A stretch of 64,000 bases of DNA, from contig JAQMRL010000003.1 of NCBI GenBank assembly GCA_035578175.1, positions 59,380,672 through 59,444,671 on the forward strand, read 5' to 3'. The notes below the pieces were generated by a model that was not told where the DNA came from, made no database searches, and saw only the letters and a list, made by a program, of their open reading frames with translations. The stretch is from Catonia carolina (taxonomy: Eukaryota; Arthropoda; Insecta; Hemiptera; Achilidae). Each line of letters begins with the position of its first letter. The stretch's first letter is position 1. Made by a program: the position numbers and the translations under genes. Of this stretch, positions 47,774 through 58,488 are shown one piece after another.

Positions 47774-48753
47774 GACTCATTTTCGTGGTAGATTTGTTCT
47801 TTGAGTAACAATCTCAATATACTATTACAGTGTCAATATATAACTGCAATAAAAATAAATTTCGAGTGTATTTTTTCATAAAATATGGTCCTGTGTCATG
47901 TATCCTTCTGAGTCTGACGTTATGTTTTCTTGTACTGGTAAATTTTGGGTTTTTCAAAAAAAATTCGATTTATGTAATTTTTTGTGCACTGTTCAGTCAT
48001 TCAATATTCGAAGTATTTTCTTATTTTTGTATAAGTAAAAGTTGTTACGTAATATACAGTAAGAGCACGAATTTCCAAGAAATTCCATTAGACTATTTAG
48101 ATTAAAAATTAAAGTTAATATGTTATAAGATGGCGAGAAGGTTTGTTTTACTTTTCGTAGACCTAATATTAATATAAATAAAATTTCTCGAATTTATTTT
48201 ATTTAAGTCACAAAACGAAAATAACAAAAAACAACATAAAGGAAATATAATTTATTATTTAATTAAACTTGATAAATCTCGGAATAAAGGAAATCCCTGC
48301 TTTTAATAATACGGTGAAATAAGAAAAAGTAAAACCCAGAAGTCAAAGGCGTTAAAGAACGAGCAAAGAAAAAGAAATGCGGCTTGTTCTTTATTGTTAT
48401 CTCATTCACAGCTATTATTGCAACAGAAAAAACACTCGCAGGTTTTTCTTACTTTTCTTGCAGAATAGTCTCCTTTCGGATGTTGAGTAAAACAAACAGG
48501 ATGAAATAAACGAGTAAATTCTATGGAAAGAAATTAAACACAATTCAAAACAACAGCCCCGAGCTCCCCTTTTATATTTTACGCTTTGGTTCGATAAACA
48601 ACTTGTACTACGTTAATATTCGTGTTACTTTCATACATAACTTTGCATACAGTGGTATCAGATAATCTTACTTGAAATAAATTTATAAATTAAATTAAAA
48701 ATTATTACTTTATAATAAATGTAAGTATTATATAAGTTATTATCATACAAAAA
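47774..48753. other. AT-rich sequence, nothing recognised
   Basis: A 91-codon hydrophobic frame at 47830-48105 is considered chance (T-rich third positions, no motif). Confidence 0.4.
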
Positions 48754-48904
48754 CCGCTTACGTGGTCAAGTTGTTACCGTGTTACGGTTTAAAGAGGTAG
48801 TTTCCTGTTTGATCCACACTATGGTCTGAAAAATTAATACCGACCGTTTTTAAATCCGAATCAGTCGCTAATTGCCAAGCTGTTGATTCGACTAAAATAA
48901 ATCA
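48754..48904 (+). repeat. SINE-D copy (degenerate head, shared tail)
   Basis: CCGCTTACGTGGTCAAGTTG (box A-like) and TTTCCTGTTTGATCCAC (weak box B) lead to a tail CAGTCGCTAATTGCCAAGCT, GTTGATTCGACTAAAATAAA. The tail is that of SINE-B and SINE-C. Confidence 0.6.
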
Positions 48905-48981
48905 AAAGTAAAACCTTCAAATTTGTTTCTGGTATTTCGTAAAAAAACCTTTTTAATATTCTTTTGTAGGTATGAGTTTTT

Positions 48982-49134
48982 TAATTTATTTAACGTCACA
49001 TCAGCTTAGTTATTAGTGAGTACGGTGGGTTATCTACCTTTAAAGGTGGGTTTTGACTTGTAGCAATTTTCAGAATCTAACCGGGAATTAAACCCAAGAC
49101 CTCTGCGCAGTAGACTAGCCCACTACCAAAACTA
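48982..49134 (-). repeat. SINE-F copy: another head on the shared tail
   Basis: Minus strand: TTTTGGTAGTGGGCTAGTCT (box A-like), GTCTTGGGTTTAATTCCCGG (box B GGTTTAATTCCC), then the tail CTAATAACTAAGCTGATGTG followed by ACGTTAAATAAA. Confidence 0.65.
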
Positions 49135-49902
49135 GTTTATTTTTAATTTCATAAATAAAGCTGTTTGTAGATCTGATAAAGAAACATTAATGTTTTTCAC
49201 TCCTACCCAACATATTATATTATCCAAAAAAAAATAATAAAAATAAAATAAATTAATAATAACTAAATCATGGATCATGCCTTAAATATCTAAACAAAAT
49301 ACAAAATAGTAATGAAGGTTATGTACTTGAAATGAAAAATGTAGGTATTTTTGAAAACAAGCGTTAAAGTTGAGATGGGAAATATAGATCTAAGATTTTG
49401 TTGAAAACTGAAAAACTATATACACTCCTAAACAATATAATAACAACTGTAGATATTTCATCACAAGCATTAAATTTAGTTAACTAACACTTATGCAAGA
49501 CCAACATATTAATACATCGGAAAAACAAAACAGTTGCCAAATACTATTGAAGCTTACAGAAGAAAAATACATGATGTAAAATAGTAAATTCAGGAAGAAA
49601 TTATACCAGAAAAATTTAAATTTTTAACCCATACTTTGGCTTGCCCGATTCCCACGATTTTACTTTTATTTTTTCAAAAAAAAAATTCCCACTATATGAT
49701 AGTGGCTAAACCTAAAAATCGATAATGTATTCATTTTTTGTGCATTAATAGAAAAAATAGGAAATTGTTGGTTCTAGATTCTTTAGAAGGATTAAGTTTG
49801 TAGAATGTTAATGTAAATAATATTTTATAAGCCAGGTTATTTCCAAAAAATGGTGAGAAATATAGTGTATAAATTGTTAGGTATAGTATAGGCCTATATT
49901 GT
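49135..49902. other. AT-rich sequence, nothing recognised
   Basis: No supported feature. Confidence 0.5.
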
Positions 49903-50482
49903 TGTAACGACTACCTGAGAAGGATCGGTGCATCTATTTAAATACTTAGTTCTTTTGTTATGATGTGATATTGTAATGAGTGTTTTACCTCTAGATAAGA
50001 TTCATCCAGAACCGGACAGAGAAAACTTTTTATTTTTATTATGATATCGAACATTTTTGTTCATCTCGTAATTTCTTTAGCTTTGGTACCTAATCAATGC
50101 CGGTTTGGTCTTGAGTTGTCTCAGCGAGTAAATTGTGTAGTTAAAGGCGATATTCTGTACCCGGCAGAAGTTTACGTTTTGTAAAACGGTCAGAAGCGTA
50201 ACTGTGTATCGTGTAATTATTTTTACTCGTAAATACGATTAAGTTAATTGCAAAATAATTTTGTTACTAGTAAAGTTTCTTTAATATCATTAATTTATTA
50301 TAACTAGTTTATTATTTATCACAAGTATCTTGGTTGTAGTAATTTTAAGTTATTCACAGATTTAAGTAACATTATTATTATTGTAGTTTATAGTTTGTAA
50401 TAAATACCTGTAATTTTAAACGATAGTTTGTTAATTATTTATTTTACTCAGATCCCGAAACGTACTTTAGCAATGTTTTGCA
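49903..50482 (+). repeat. LTR-2: second copy of the LTR-1 family
   Basis: Starts TGTAACGACTACC (LTR-1: TGTAACACC). The 3' half aligns with LTR-1: TTATAACTAGTTTATTATTT, AATAAATACCTGTAATTTTA, CAGATCCCGAAACGTAC, AGCAATGTTTTGCA (LTR-1 ends AGCGATAAGTGTCACA). A polyadenylation signal AATAAA lies at about 50400. Downstream at 50552 there is GGTTGGCAACGAAAGTTGGA, which resembles a TGG-type primer-binding site but is about 70 bp beyond the LTR end. Confidence 0.55.
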
Positions 50483-51437
50483 ATACTATTTTATTTAAAA
50501 CAACTGTTTTGGAAGTTGTTTTTGGTTACTAAGGAAAAGCCTGTGTTATTCTGGTTGGCAACGAAAGTTGGATAAAATGAAGTAATAATAAGTTATCTTC
50601 ATAGTTTTTGTGAAATGTGATTAAAAATCGTCTTCGTAATAGATATTTTGTTTTGTTTTATTTAAAAAATATCATTACTAAACCACGACATAATTGCATA
50701 CACATAGATACAGTCTTGTTTTATTTACACAGTTGGTTTTATTAGGTATATTTTCTGCAATTATTTACATAACATTTAAATATTGATTCAGCACATAATT
50801 TACATTGAAATAATATATTTTAAATTTTTTGTTGAGGAAAACTAATGATGTTTATTTCTATTTAATTATGAAAATGTTTGCGTGATCCTCTTCGAATAAA
50901 TCAAAGTAGTTTGACTTAACTCTTTTATTAACTATTCTAGTTTATTTGCTGTGTTGTTATTTACATTAATCATAGTTTTTTGCTCGGATTTCATTTCAAT
51001 TCGTATTATTACATTACGTAAGTTTGGGCATGAATATTAAATTAAGTTCAAGTGATTTATTAGTAGATTTTTATCTGTATGATAATTTACATTTGTTTAC
51101 ATAAAGGTTGTATTACTCGGCTTAAAAATGTTCAGTAATTACTTTGGTAGGCTTACACATTTCAACACTTTATTTTAGGAAAGTACTATTAATTTGCTTT
51201 ATTTATTATTTTTCAATTTTTTTCAATTTTCAAAACCTTTTCTGACCAAACTAATATCTAAAGAACATGATTCATTGTTGTTCAGATATTTGGAACAACC
51301 CCAGCAGAAATAAATTAGTTATTCCAGGCCTTTCAGTCAAAAGTTTGCATCTGTACCTTCCGTTTTTTAAGAAACAGTCATTCATAATGGTCTCGAAGTT
51401 CTCACAGAAAAAGAACTAGGGTAAAGAACAGGGAGAA
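50483..51437. other. AT-rich leader-like sequence before the coiled-coil ORF
   Basis: No ORF. May be the untranslated leader of an LTR element running from 49903 to the ORF, or unrelated DNA. Confidence 0.3.
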
Positions 51438-52130
51438 ATGAGAAAGTTGATAGCTCAACAGAATAGCAAGTTAGATAAACAAGGAGAGGACATATTAAGT
51501 TGTAGAATAGATAGTTTGAGTAATGATTTAAATAAAAGATTAGATAAACGAGAAAGAGCGATTAGAGAACTTAGAGAAGGAATCAAACAGGATAATGTAA
51601 AAATAATAGAGAATGTGAGAAAAAGTCTAGAAGATGTTAACAAAAATATTAAACCAATACAAAAAGGAGTACAAAATATTGTAACAGACAGTAATGACAA
51701 TAAGAATAATGATAAAAATGTGAGAGGAAAACAAATATTTGAGGTTATATCAACAAAAAATATGAACAAACAATTTGAAGGTTCAGATCAGTATAAATCC
51801 AGAAATATTCCATTAAATGATCGAATAAACAAAGGAAGAAATGATGAATTAGATAAAATGAACTTATCAAATAAATCATCAGAACATAATATAGATAAAC
51901 CAATAAAAGAAAATGTAGATTTAGGAGTCGTTGAATTGATTAAAGACCAAAACAAGAAAAAAGTGATTTCACATGTTATGAACAAATTAATCTATGAAAG
52001 TATGTGTTGGAGGAAAGTATGTGAAGGAAACCAAGTGTTGATAGGTATACAAACCACAATAAGTGCAAAGAAAATAAATTATGTACATATGTTGTTTGTG
52101 TTTTGTTGTGTTCATGTTTATAGTTTATAG
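51438..52130 (+). CDS. 230-codon coiled-coil protein, possibly gag-like
   Basis: The longest ORF in the window. ATG at 51438, TAG at 52128-52130. Residues 1-85 are predicted by eye as coiled coil with heptad-spaced I/L/V (RIDSLSNDLNKRLDKRERAI, IIENVRKSLEDVNKNI). Residues 86-175 are N/K/D-rich and probably disordered. The C-terminal part (HVMNKLIYESMCWRKVC onward) differs in composition and ends hydrophobic, perhaps read-through into non-coding DNA. No zinc knuckle, protease, RT or integrase. Gag proteins of insect Ty3/gypsy-like elements often begin with such a coiled coil. Here it lies between an LTR (49903) and a purine tract plus LTR-like start (52300-52314), which supports a deleted LTR element. 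It could instead be an unrelated protein. Frames on the minus strand here are shadows. Confidence 0.45.
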   Translation: MRKLIAQQNSKLDKQGEDILSCRIDSLSNDLNKRLDKRERAIRELREGIKQDNVKIIENVRKSLEDVNKNIKPIQKGVQNIVTDSNDNKNNDKNVRGKQIFEVISTKNMNKQFEGSDQYKSRNIPLNDRINKGRNDELDKMNLSNKSSEHNIDKPIKENVDLGVVELIKDQNKKKVISHVMNKLIYESMCWRKVCEGNQVLIGIQTTISAKKINYVHMLFVFCCVHVYSL

Positions 52131-52165
52131 TTTATGTTTATAGTTTATAGTTTATAGTTTTATTT
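52105..52165. repeat. TTTATAG tandem array
   Basis: Six or seven imperfect units of TTTATAG(T) and TTTATG at the end of the ORF. Confidence 0.9.
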
Positions 52166-52299
52166 GAATAGTAAATATTGTAAGGTTGCTTAGTAACATA
52201 ATTTTAAAACATTTTGGCCACTTTTTATAACATTTAAATTTATCAAACAAATTCAAAATTCAAATTATAATAAAAAATTTTCTTTGTTTTCAAAATTTT

Positions 52300-52950
52300 A
52301 AGGTGGGGGTATTTGTAATAAGACAAATTTAATGGACATCTGGAGTTGTTTATGTTTGAGTCTATTGAAATAAATAGAAATAATTCCAGCTGATTAAAAT
52401 AAAATATTTAAAAATTATTTAATTCTCATAAACAAAATATGGTTACTAAGCAACTAAGAAGAAGAAATATTATTGTAAATTATTTTAATGGGACGAAGAG
52501 GCTCAACCTAACAACATGTTTTATTAAATCGTCCGTCCCATTCATACATTAAACTCAATTTATTCGTTTGTTAAAAATTATAAATATATGTACATTCAAA
52601 GTAAATAATATATAAAAATTGATGTCACTAGATTTTTTAACATTCAAATCAAATGAAACCAATGAGTTGATGTAACAGTATTAAGAACAGGAGTATTATT
52701 TTAGAATTGCACTTAAACAATGAAACTTGTGATTGTAATAATGAAAATATATTAATTAAATAAAAACCATAATGTATAAATGTGAATAATGTTTTATTGA
52801 ATGAAATAGGGGACAAGGTAAAATGGAAAAATAATAAAATCAAACTTGAAAGCTGATACAACACCAATAATGAATACAATATTAATTTAATTATTTCATA
52901 GCAAATTTTGTCATACCCTTGTGGGGATTAAATCGTTTTATAACATAATA
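52300..52950 (+). repeat. LTR-like repeat, copy B, with preceding purine tract
   Basis: AAGGTGGGGGTATT (52300-52313) looks like a polypurine tract and is followed directly by TGTAATAAGACAAATTTAAT and GGACATCTGGAGTTGTTTAT. The latter match copy A at 46136. A TG start right after a purine run is how 3' LTRs begin. The right end is not defined; the match to copy A fades after about 150 bp and may return near 52905. Confidence 0.45.
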
Positions 52951-53528
52951 AATAACATTTAAATGTAATAAAACTGTTATATGAACGTTATTAAATGCAG
53001 TTTCGCCCGAAGTTAGATCCAGTTAAGTGTGATAGTTACATGATGGACCATGGTGCGCGAATATAATGAGCATTACAGTTCTACATACAAACTGCTGCGA
53101 GTTATTTATAAACCGCTGAAAGTTTGTAAACAAAGCTTTGTGCAATTTCGCTGGGTTATGCAAACTTTGGCAATAGTTGAAATAGCACAGGTACATAACA
53201 TTCAATGCTGCAAAGTAATTGTTAACTTTTTGTTTTCATTAAAGTACGTGAGAATAAATTTCTTCGAATTGGGAATATTGCAATTGAATTGACTGCAGTC
53301 CTTAATGTTATTTCGAAATCGAAAACTGATGAAATGTATCATGTAGTCAAAAATTTATTTCTCCATTTTTTATTCCTTACTTTTGTTTCTTGCAAAACTT
53401 TTGTCGCATGCACTACAGACAGAATGTCTCCGGTACGTTTTACTACTATAAAATGTAATGATTCATATTATGTAATTCCCTTCATTTTTATCTACAACTT
53501 TGCGGTTTTGTGCAACCAAGAATTATGC
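52951..53528. other. Unrecognised; overlapping short frames
   Basis: Two consecutive plus frames (53050-53292, 53289-53534) and a minus frame (53023-53205) contain no known motif. 53050-53220 is less AT-rich (AAACTGCTGCGAGTTATTTA, AACCGCTGAAAGTTTG) and may be an uncatalogued repeat. Confidence 0.35.
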
Positions 53529-53529
53529 G

Positions 53530-53589
<60 letters not shown>
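53529..53589. repeat. (TA)n microsatellite
   Basis: Uninterrupted TA run of about 60 bp. Confidence 0.95.
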
Positions 53590-53594
<5 letters not shown>

Positions 53595-53994
53595 TGACGT
53601 ACGTTACAAGAGGGGACCACTCATTAGTAGGAATCCCGTAATTAATTACTACAGTTAGCCTTTTTTTGAGTTAATTGTTAAGATTATTATTATTTATACG
53701 TAGTAAGTTGGATGATTGTTTTTATTGAACGTAGTTAAATTTAAACTGTCTTAATTGAGGTTATCCCAAGTCTCTGCTCGACCTCCTGCTGAGCCGACAA
53801 TATGGACTACCTGGCAAATGTGGAGAAATTAGTACACAAATCAATCGGTTGGAGTTGCAAAATAATTTTAATCTAAAGTGTTAATACATTTCTTGTATGG
53901 TGTCATTAATAAATGGGATTTATAGGTCCAAGTGAAGTGTGTGATTCGACACAAAAATGGAGCGTTAACTAGCGTTCGAAACAATTTTGATTGA
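53590..53994. other. No recognised feature
   Basis: Less AT-rich at 53760-53830, with no ORF or repeat match. Confidence 0.4.
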
Positions 53995-54565
53995 AACGGT
54001 TGAAGTTTATCTATGACTGATGGTTTTGATTAACAATAGGTCTGACAACCGTACATCTATATTGGCTTAAGTAAAGTCTTATATAACAGTAATTTTAGAC
54101 GAATAGGCAATTTTGATCAACGAGAAAGAAGTCTGTATAGCTGTTTTTGCCTACCATCTGATGCCTTACGTTTAATGGTTACATGTTCATTCATAATAAG
54201 CCATCTGTCTATATGTAGACCGAGGTACCAAATTTTGTCCACTTGAGGTAGAGGAAAGTTATACAAGAAAGCTCTCGGACAGGTCTGCCGTCTCAAGATA
54301 AAGGTAAAGTGTTTTGTTTTGTTCGAATTAATTTTGATTCTCCACTTCGTAAACCACGATTGTAATTTAAACAAATAATTTTGTAAATTTAGTGAATTAT
54401 TTTTGACAGTTTTATCCGAGGAAAGTACAACTGTGCCATCGGCAAAAGAAGCAGTGAGTTTATGTTGATCAGTTAAAATATCGGCAGTGTAAATGTTAAC
54501 TAATAATAGGGAGAGTATAAAACCTTGTGGGACTCCGAATCTAATGATAAATAAACATATTTCTC
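53995..54565 (-). pseudogene. LINE-J-like copy 3 retaining the RT core, with altered catalytic motif
   Basis: An open minus-strand frame from about 54560 to 54117 carries RT motifs in order. GVPQG is at 54522-54536, followed by LSLLLVNIYTADI. The catalytic box, normally (Y/F)ADD, reads FADG at 54435-54446, so the second essential Asp is lost. The thumb has WRIKINSNKTKHFTFILRRQ, then YLGLHIDRWL. After a stop at about 54115 the next frame continues LPIRLKLLLYKTLLKPI with a stop in place of W, then MYG. With these changes it cannot be an active RT. Related to, but not a close copy of, the 55.3-55.9 kb element. Confidence 0.85.
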
Positions 54566-55165
54566 TTTAACTCTCCAATGCGTAACACACAAATTTTACC
54601 ACGATTGGGCGCATAATGGGGATCCCTGACCCACAGAGATACCATTTATTTCTAGTAATATTTCATATTTTCTTCTAGTAATATTATGCACCTATAAAAG
54701 TGTAAAAATATGTTTTATTTATAGATATATATTGTAATTTACCTAAGGGTTTGTTATTAAGTAATGAAAAATAATAATTTTTAACATTGTTTGGATTTTG
54801 ATGTTTTCTACCAAGCAGTTACTCGCGTGGAATTATCCGGTTAGGTAAATTTTTCCAAAAAGAATAAACAAATTTTACAACTAATATTTAATTTTTCGAA
54901 ATGTACTCAGTGAACTATAAGAATAACAAAGAAAAACAACAATACGCGTAGGCATTAAATCCGTGCTCTTATTTAATACAAGAAAATTGAATTAATAACA
55001 AAATTGCTTCATGTGTAGGTGGCGAACTCCAGATTTAAACTTAGAATTGTATGACCGAACATGTCAGAAATGTACAGCTTGTGTATAACAACAACGGTAT
55101 TGTACCACCATTCGATGTTGTAATTGTGCATGAAAGATATGCAAAGCCTACATCATCCAATGAGC
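54566..55165. other. No recognised feature
   Basis: AT-rich apart from 54590-54650. Confidence 0.4.
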
Positions 55166-55985
55166 AATTTTTTTTTTGTCTTGAATTTTTATTACGGTAC
55201 TGTACATTGAGCTAAACAATTTCCGTAAATGATATTTAAATGGTGGTGGGGAGTTTCGCATTAAGGAGAAGAGGTACCCAGTGGCACTATCTCCATTTGT
55301 AACTATGGGTATTATCCGTTATTTAGACCAAGAGGTCTCTACTCCATTTTCTTCTTAGACGTCGCACAGGTGGAAAGTTCCTTGTAGCTAGATCACGGGC
55401 TAGTTGGTTTGGATGGAAATCTAGTCGCTTGTGAAATGTACTATACAAGGACGCGGTTAGCTCCTTCACTGTCGGAATTTTTAAATCGTCGTGGAGGGTT
55501 TTACTGCTTACATAAAAAGGAGCGCCAGAAGCAAGTCTTAAGAATTTTGATTGAAAGGCCTGGATCGACTTTAAATTACTCTCTGCCGCTACTCCAAATA
55601 GCTGGACACCATAAGTCCAGATTGGTCTCAAAAGGGTTTTGTATAATAAAATTTTGGAGCGGAGGTTCAATTTCGATCGAGGGTTAATTAAGCAGTAGAG
55701 TAGCTTCTGGCGGCGGTTAAGTTCTAAACGTTTAGTACGCAGATGATGCTTCCAAGTTAGTCGTCTGTCAAGCCATAAACCAAGATACCGCACCACTCTG
55801 GCTTGGGGGATATGAACGTTATTCAGCATCACAGGTGGACAAGTTTGACGTCGTAAGGTAAACGTAACCTGTGTTGACTTAACTGGGTTCACCTTAATAC
55901 GCCAACGGGTAAGCCAGTCCTGTATTAATAAAAGATGTCGCTGTACTAACCTGGAATGAGTAATTGAATAAAAAAATTTCAAAAA
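55166..55985 (-). mobile_element. LINE-J copy 4: 5'-truncated jockey-like element with intact C-terminal frame
   Basis: Minus-strand frame 55982-55323, 219 codons without a stop. From about residue 11 (RLVQRHLLLIQDWLTRW) it reads through the thumb (KVNPVKSTQVTFTLRRQTCP, VVRYLGLWLDRRLTWKHH) to LLYKTLLRPIWTYG, APFYVSSKTLHDDLKIPT and RRLRRKWSRDLLV. The RT palm with YADD is not included. The first ~10 residues probably belong to flanking M1 DNA. The 3' UTR (55190-55310) matches 1330-1470 and 13765-13905, and a T-run at 55168-55177 marks the poly(A) end. The intact frame suggests a fairly recent insertion. The plus-strand frame at 55409-55687 is a shadow. Confidence 0.85.
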
Positions 55986-56004
55986 TTCTCCGAAGATGAA
56001 AAAC

Positions 56005-56326
56005 CCTGCCGGGCCTGTAATAAAGTCATGTAATAAATGACACGAATAAACAACTACTTCCGGTTGCCCGATTTTGATGAAAGTGTTCGGTCGGGTCTTC
56101 TAGTGGTATCTAACTTAATTTTCAAGTTTCAAGTTTGTACGATGTTCTGTTCTTGAGATATTCTGTTTACATACACACAGGCACACACAGATAAATCGCT
56201 AAAAACATGTTTTTGGGTTCAGGGGGTCTGAAAACGTGTAGATCCGGTGACAACTTGATTTCGAAAAATCAACATGAAAGCAATACTTTTCTTCCTATAT
56301 ATTCATACAGGCAAGAGAAAAAAAGA
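56005..56326 (-). mobile_element. M1 copy 3, antisense, one end present
   Basis: Runs from about CCGGGCCTGTAATAAAGTCA through CTTCCGGTTGCCCGATTTTG, GTTCTTGAGATATTCTG, a CA-rich run, CATGTTTTTGGGTTCAGGGG and GATCCGGTGACAACTTGATT. It ends at the terminal GGCAAGAGAAAAAAAG (56312-56326). The other end is lost; LINE-J copy 4 abuts the broken side. Confidence 0.8.
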
Positions 56327-57789
56327 ATACAACCAACAGAATACCATACGTCTACATGAGAACTAATTACTTTAAAAGTTACGTTTGAACACAACATTAG
56401 TATAATTGTTTATCTTAAATCTCAGACGATCTATTTCAGGATGAAACCTATTGACTAGTAGTTTATACATCTAATTGTTAACACACTGTGAAGTTTGTAA
56501 AGGTTTCTAAATCTATTACAGTATAACTATATATTATATTTCACTTCCAAAATCCCTTTGCAGATGAATTTATAAACCCAGAGTCATTCACTCTAATTTC
56601 CCTTTGGATCATTTTATCATTTAAATCTGCTGGTTTCTCATATAAGTATATTGTATTAATAATAATGGGTACAGTCATTGAAATGTAAATTAATTGTACG
56701 AAGAACAAATTATATGAAGGAAACGTTGTGCGTATTTCAATCCAGACAGAAGAATATAGGAATAAAGTTCGAGTATCATTATTTTCTAAAATACTGTTAT
56801 TAATTTAAATAAAGTTCATCAAATATTGAATTCTGGTTTATTATCCTGTTTAAGTATTCATTGTTACTTAATTTCTGCCTCGCATACCGAAATTGCGAAC
56901 AGTATTATAATATTTCACTACTGACTTAACACAACAAAAGTGAATTTAGAAGCACTTTACACTGGAAGCAATTTTAATAAATAATTCTGCATATGTTGGC
57001 GCGGTTTCTTGGGTGAGAAATGTTGAACTCCGTAATTACTGAATGTGAAACATTAATGCAATAAAGGAAACCCCTTCCATTCCTCCTGAAAAGGTTTTCC
57101 TAGAAAGCTCAATGTCTCATCCCGTAAGTACTTTCAGTGTATTCTATATTACACAACGAGGCTAGGTACACAAACACACTATAACGCTTGCCCATATACA
57201 TGTTGCAACAATGCAGTCTATCCATCGACTCAATTTGTACACACTGATTAAAATTTTAGGATCATATTTCATAATTATTACAATGTCTATGACAAAATTA
57301 CAGAATGTGATAAGACGTATTTTCTTTATTTTTAATATGTTAGAAAACAGCTTGCAACTAATCAATATGATTAAAAACATAGAGCATCACCTTAATTTTT
57401 CACTTACAAAAATCACAATTTTTCAATTCGATTTACTAATTTCATTTATATTTTTTTAATTTTATAAGAGGGTTAGGAACCGTTTAGGGATAGTATTACA
57501 AGCTGGTTTGTAATGAAGAACTTTACCAAAAATCAGAGAAACGTATAAAATCTTTCAGGAAGTAAATACTGTGATTTTATGAGCTAATCAAGAGAATGTC
57601 AACAGAAATATTAGCCAGATGTATTCTGTAATCGATGAACTACTAATTTACTCACTAAGGTAAGTTACCTATTTGTAAGAAGATGGAAAATGTGAACTGA
57701 GGGTTGCAACAGGTTTTCTTTATTTTAAGTACTTGGGTTGTGATATGACATAAGAAGGGGATTTGATGTAATGACGAAAGTTTCTAGGT
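56327..57789. other. AT-rich sequence, nothing recognised
   Basis: Frames at 57162-57380 and 57211-57459 are low-complexity and overlap on opposite strands. Confidence 0.45.
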
Positions 57790-58235
57790 TTCAAAGTGTT
57801 TGCGGTTAGATAAATAGAACATTTAATTAAAGTCCCCGGAAAGAAACGCATTTGAGGCTTTATAATGTAATGGTACCTGCCTCTTTTTTGTGAAACATGG
57901 GTTCTGAGGAAGTCTGAGGGTAGGAAGTTTGAAGCAGCCGAAATGGGTTTTTTGTGATCGGTGAGAGGAGAAATGTTTTAGGGATCGCGTCAAGAGTGAA
58001 ACAATCCGGCATGATTTGGGTAGAAAAAATCTGTGAGGCAAAGGATTGAACGATATAGGGAGGTGGTTAAAACACGTACGCCGCATTCCAGATGATCGGT
58101 GTCCACTACTGGCCTTACAATATCGTCTGCAAAGAGTGCTGTCGTTGGGTAGACCACGAAGAAGATGGATGGACGCTGGAACAGGCAATGTGCCTAACCC
58201 GTAAATGAGGAAGAAGAAAAAGATGATGAACTAAC
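57790..58235 (+). pseudogene. LINE-D: decayed C-terminal end of another non-LTR element
   Basis: Broken plus-strand frames give RLYNVMVPA (family LYN.M..P.LLYGSE.W), RKSE-like and EAAEM-like remnants. Then comes PDDRCPLLALQYRLQ (family MP..R.P..AL.Y.P.), GRPRRRWMDAGTGN and NP with a stop. This order is typical of an insect LINE C-terminus. It is distinct from LINE-J and LINE-C. It ends in a GAAGAAGAAAAAGATGATGA simple-repeat tail. The minus-strand frame at 57823-58188 is its shadow. Confidence 0.7.
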
Positions 58236-58287
58236 TAATGTGATTTAAGTATATTAATTGTAATTTGTTTGTAAGTTTAATAATTAA

Positions 58288-58480
58288 TTTTTTTTTGTTT
58301 TTTTTTTTTGTTTTTTTTTGTTTTTTTTTTATTTAACGTCGCATCAACTGCAACGGTCATTAGCGACGACGTTGGGGTGGAACTTTATGTGATGTAGGAT
58401 GAAATGATTTTTTTGTAACGTATGAAAATATGCCATGCCTGAGTGGGATTCGAACCCAGGACCGCATGATGAGAGGCGAG
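58288..58480 (-). repeat. SINE-B copy 2, antisense, 5'-truncated, with long A/T tail
   Basis: Minus strand: CTCGCCTCTCATCATGCGGT, box B GGTTCGAATCC, ATCATTTCATCC, then the tail GTCGCTAATGACCGTTGCAG, TTGATGCGACGTTAAATAAA and an A-rich tail broken by C. Box A is missing. Possible TSD AATTAAT at 58282-58288 and 58482-58488. Confidence 0.85.
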
Positions 58481-58488
58481 CAATTAAT

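Noticed and set aside
47830..48105. 91-codon membrane-like ORF
   Set aside because: T-rich DNA gives hydrophobic residues by default; no conserved motif.
51455..51985. Leu/Phe/Ser-rich minus-strand ORFs
   Set aside because: Shadows of the A-rich coiled-coil ORF on the plus strand.
55409..55687. 92-codon plus-strand ORF
   Set aside because: Shadow of the LINE-J reading frame on the minus strand.
57823..58188. 121-codon minus-strand ORF
   Set aside because: It is antisense to the LINE-D relic, whose protein motifs are recognisable on the plus strand.
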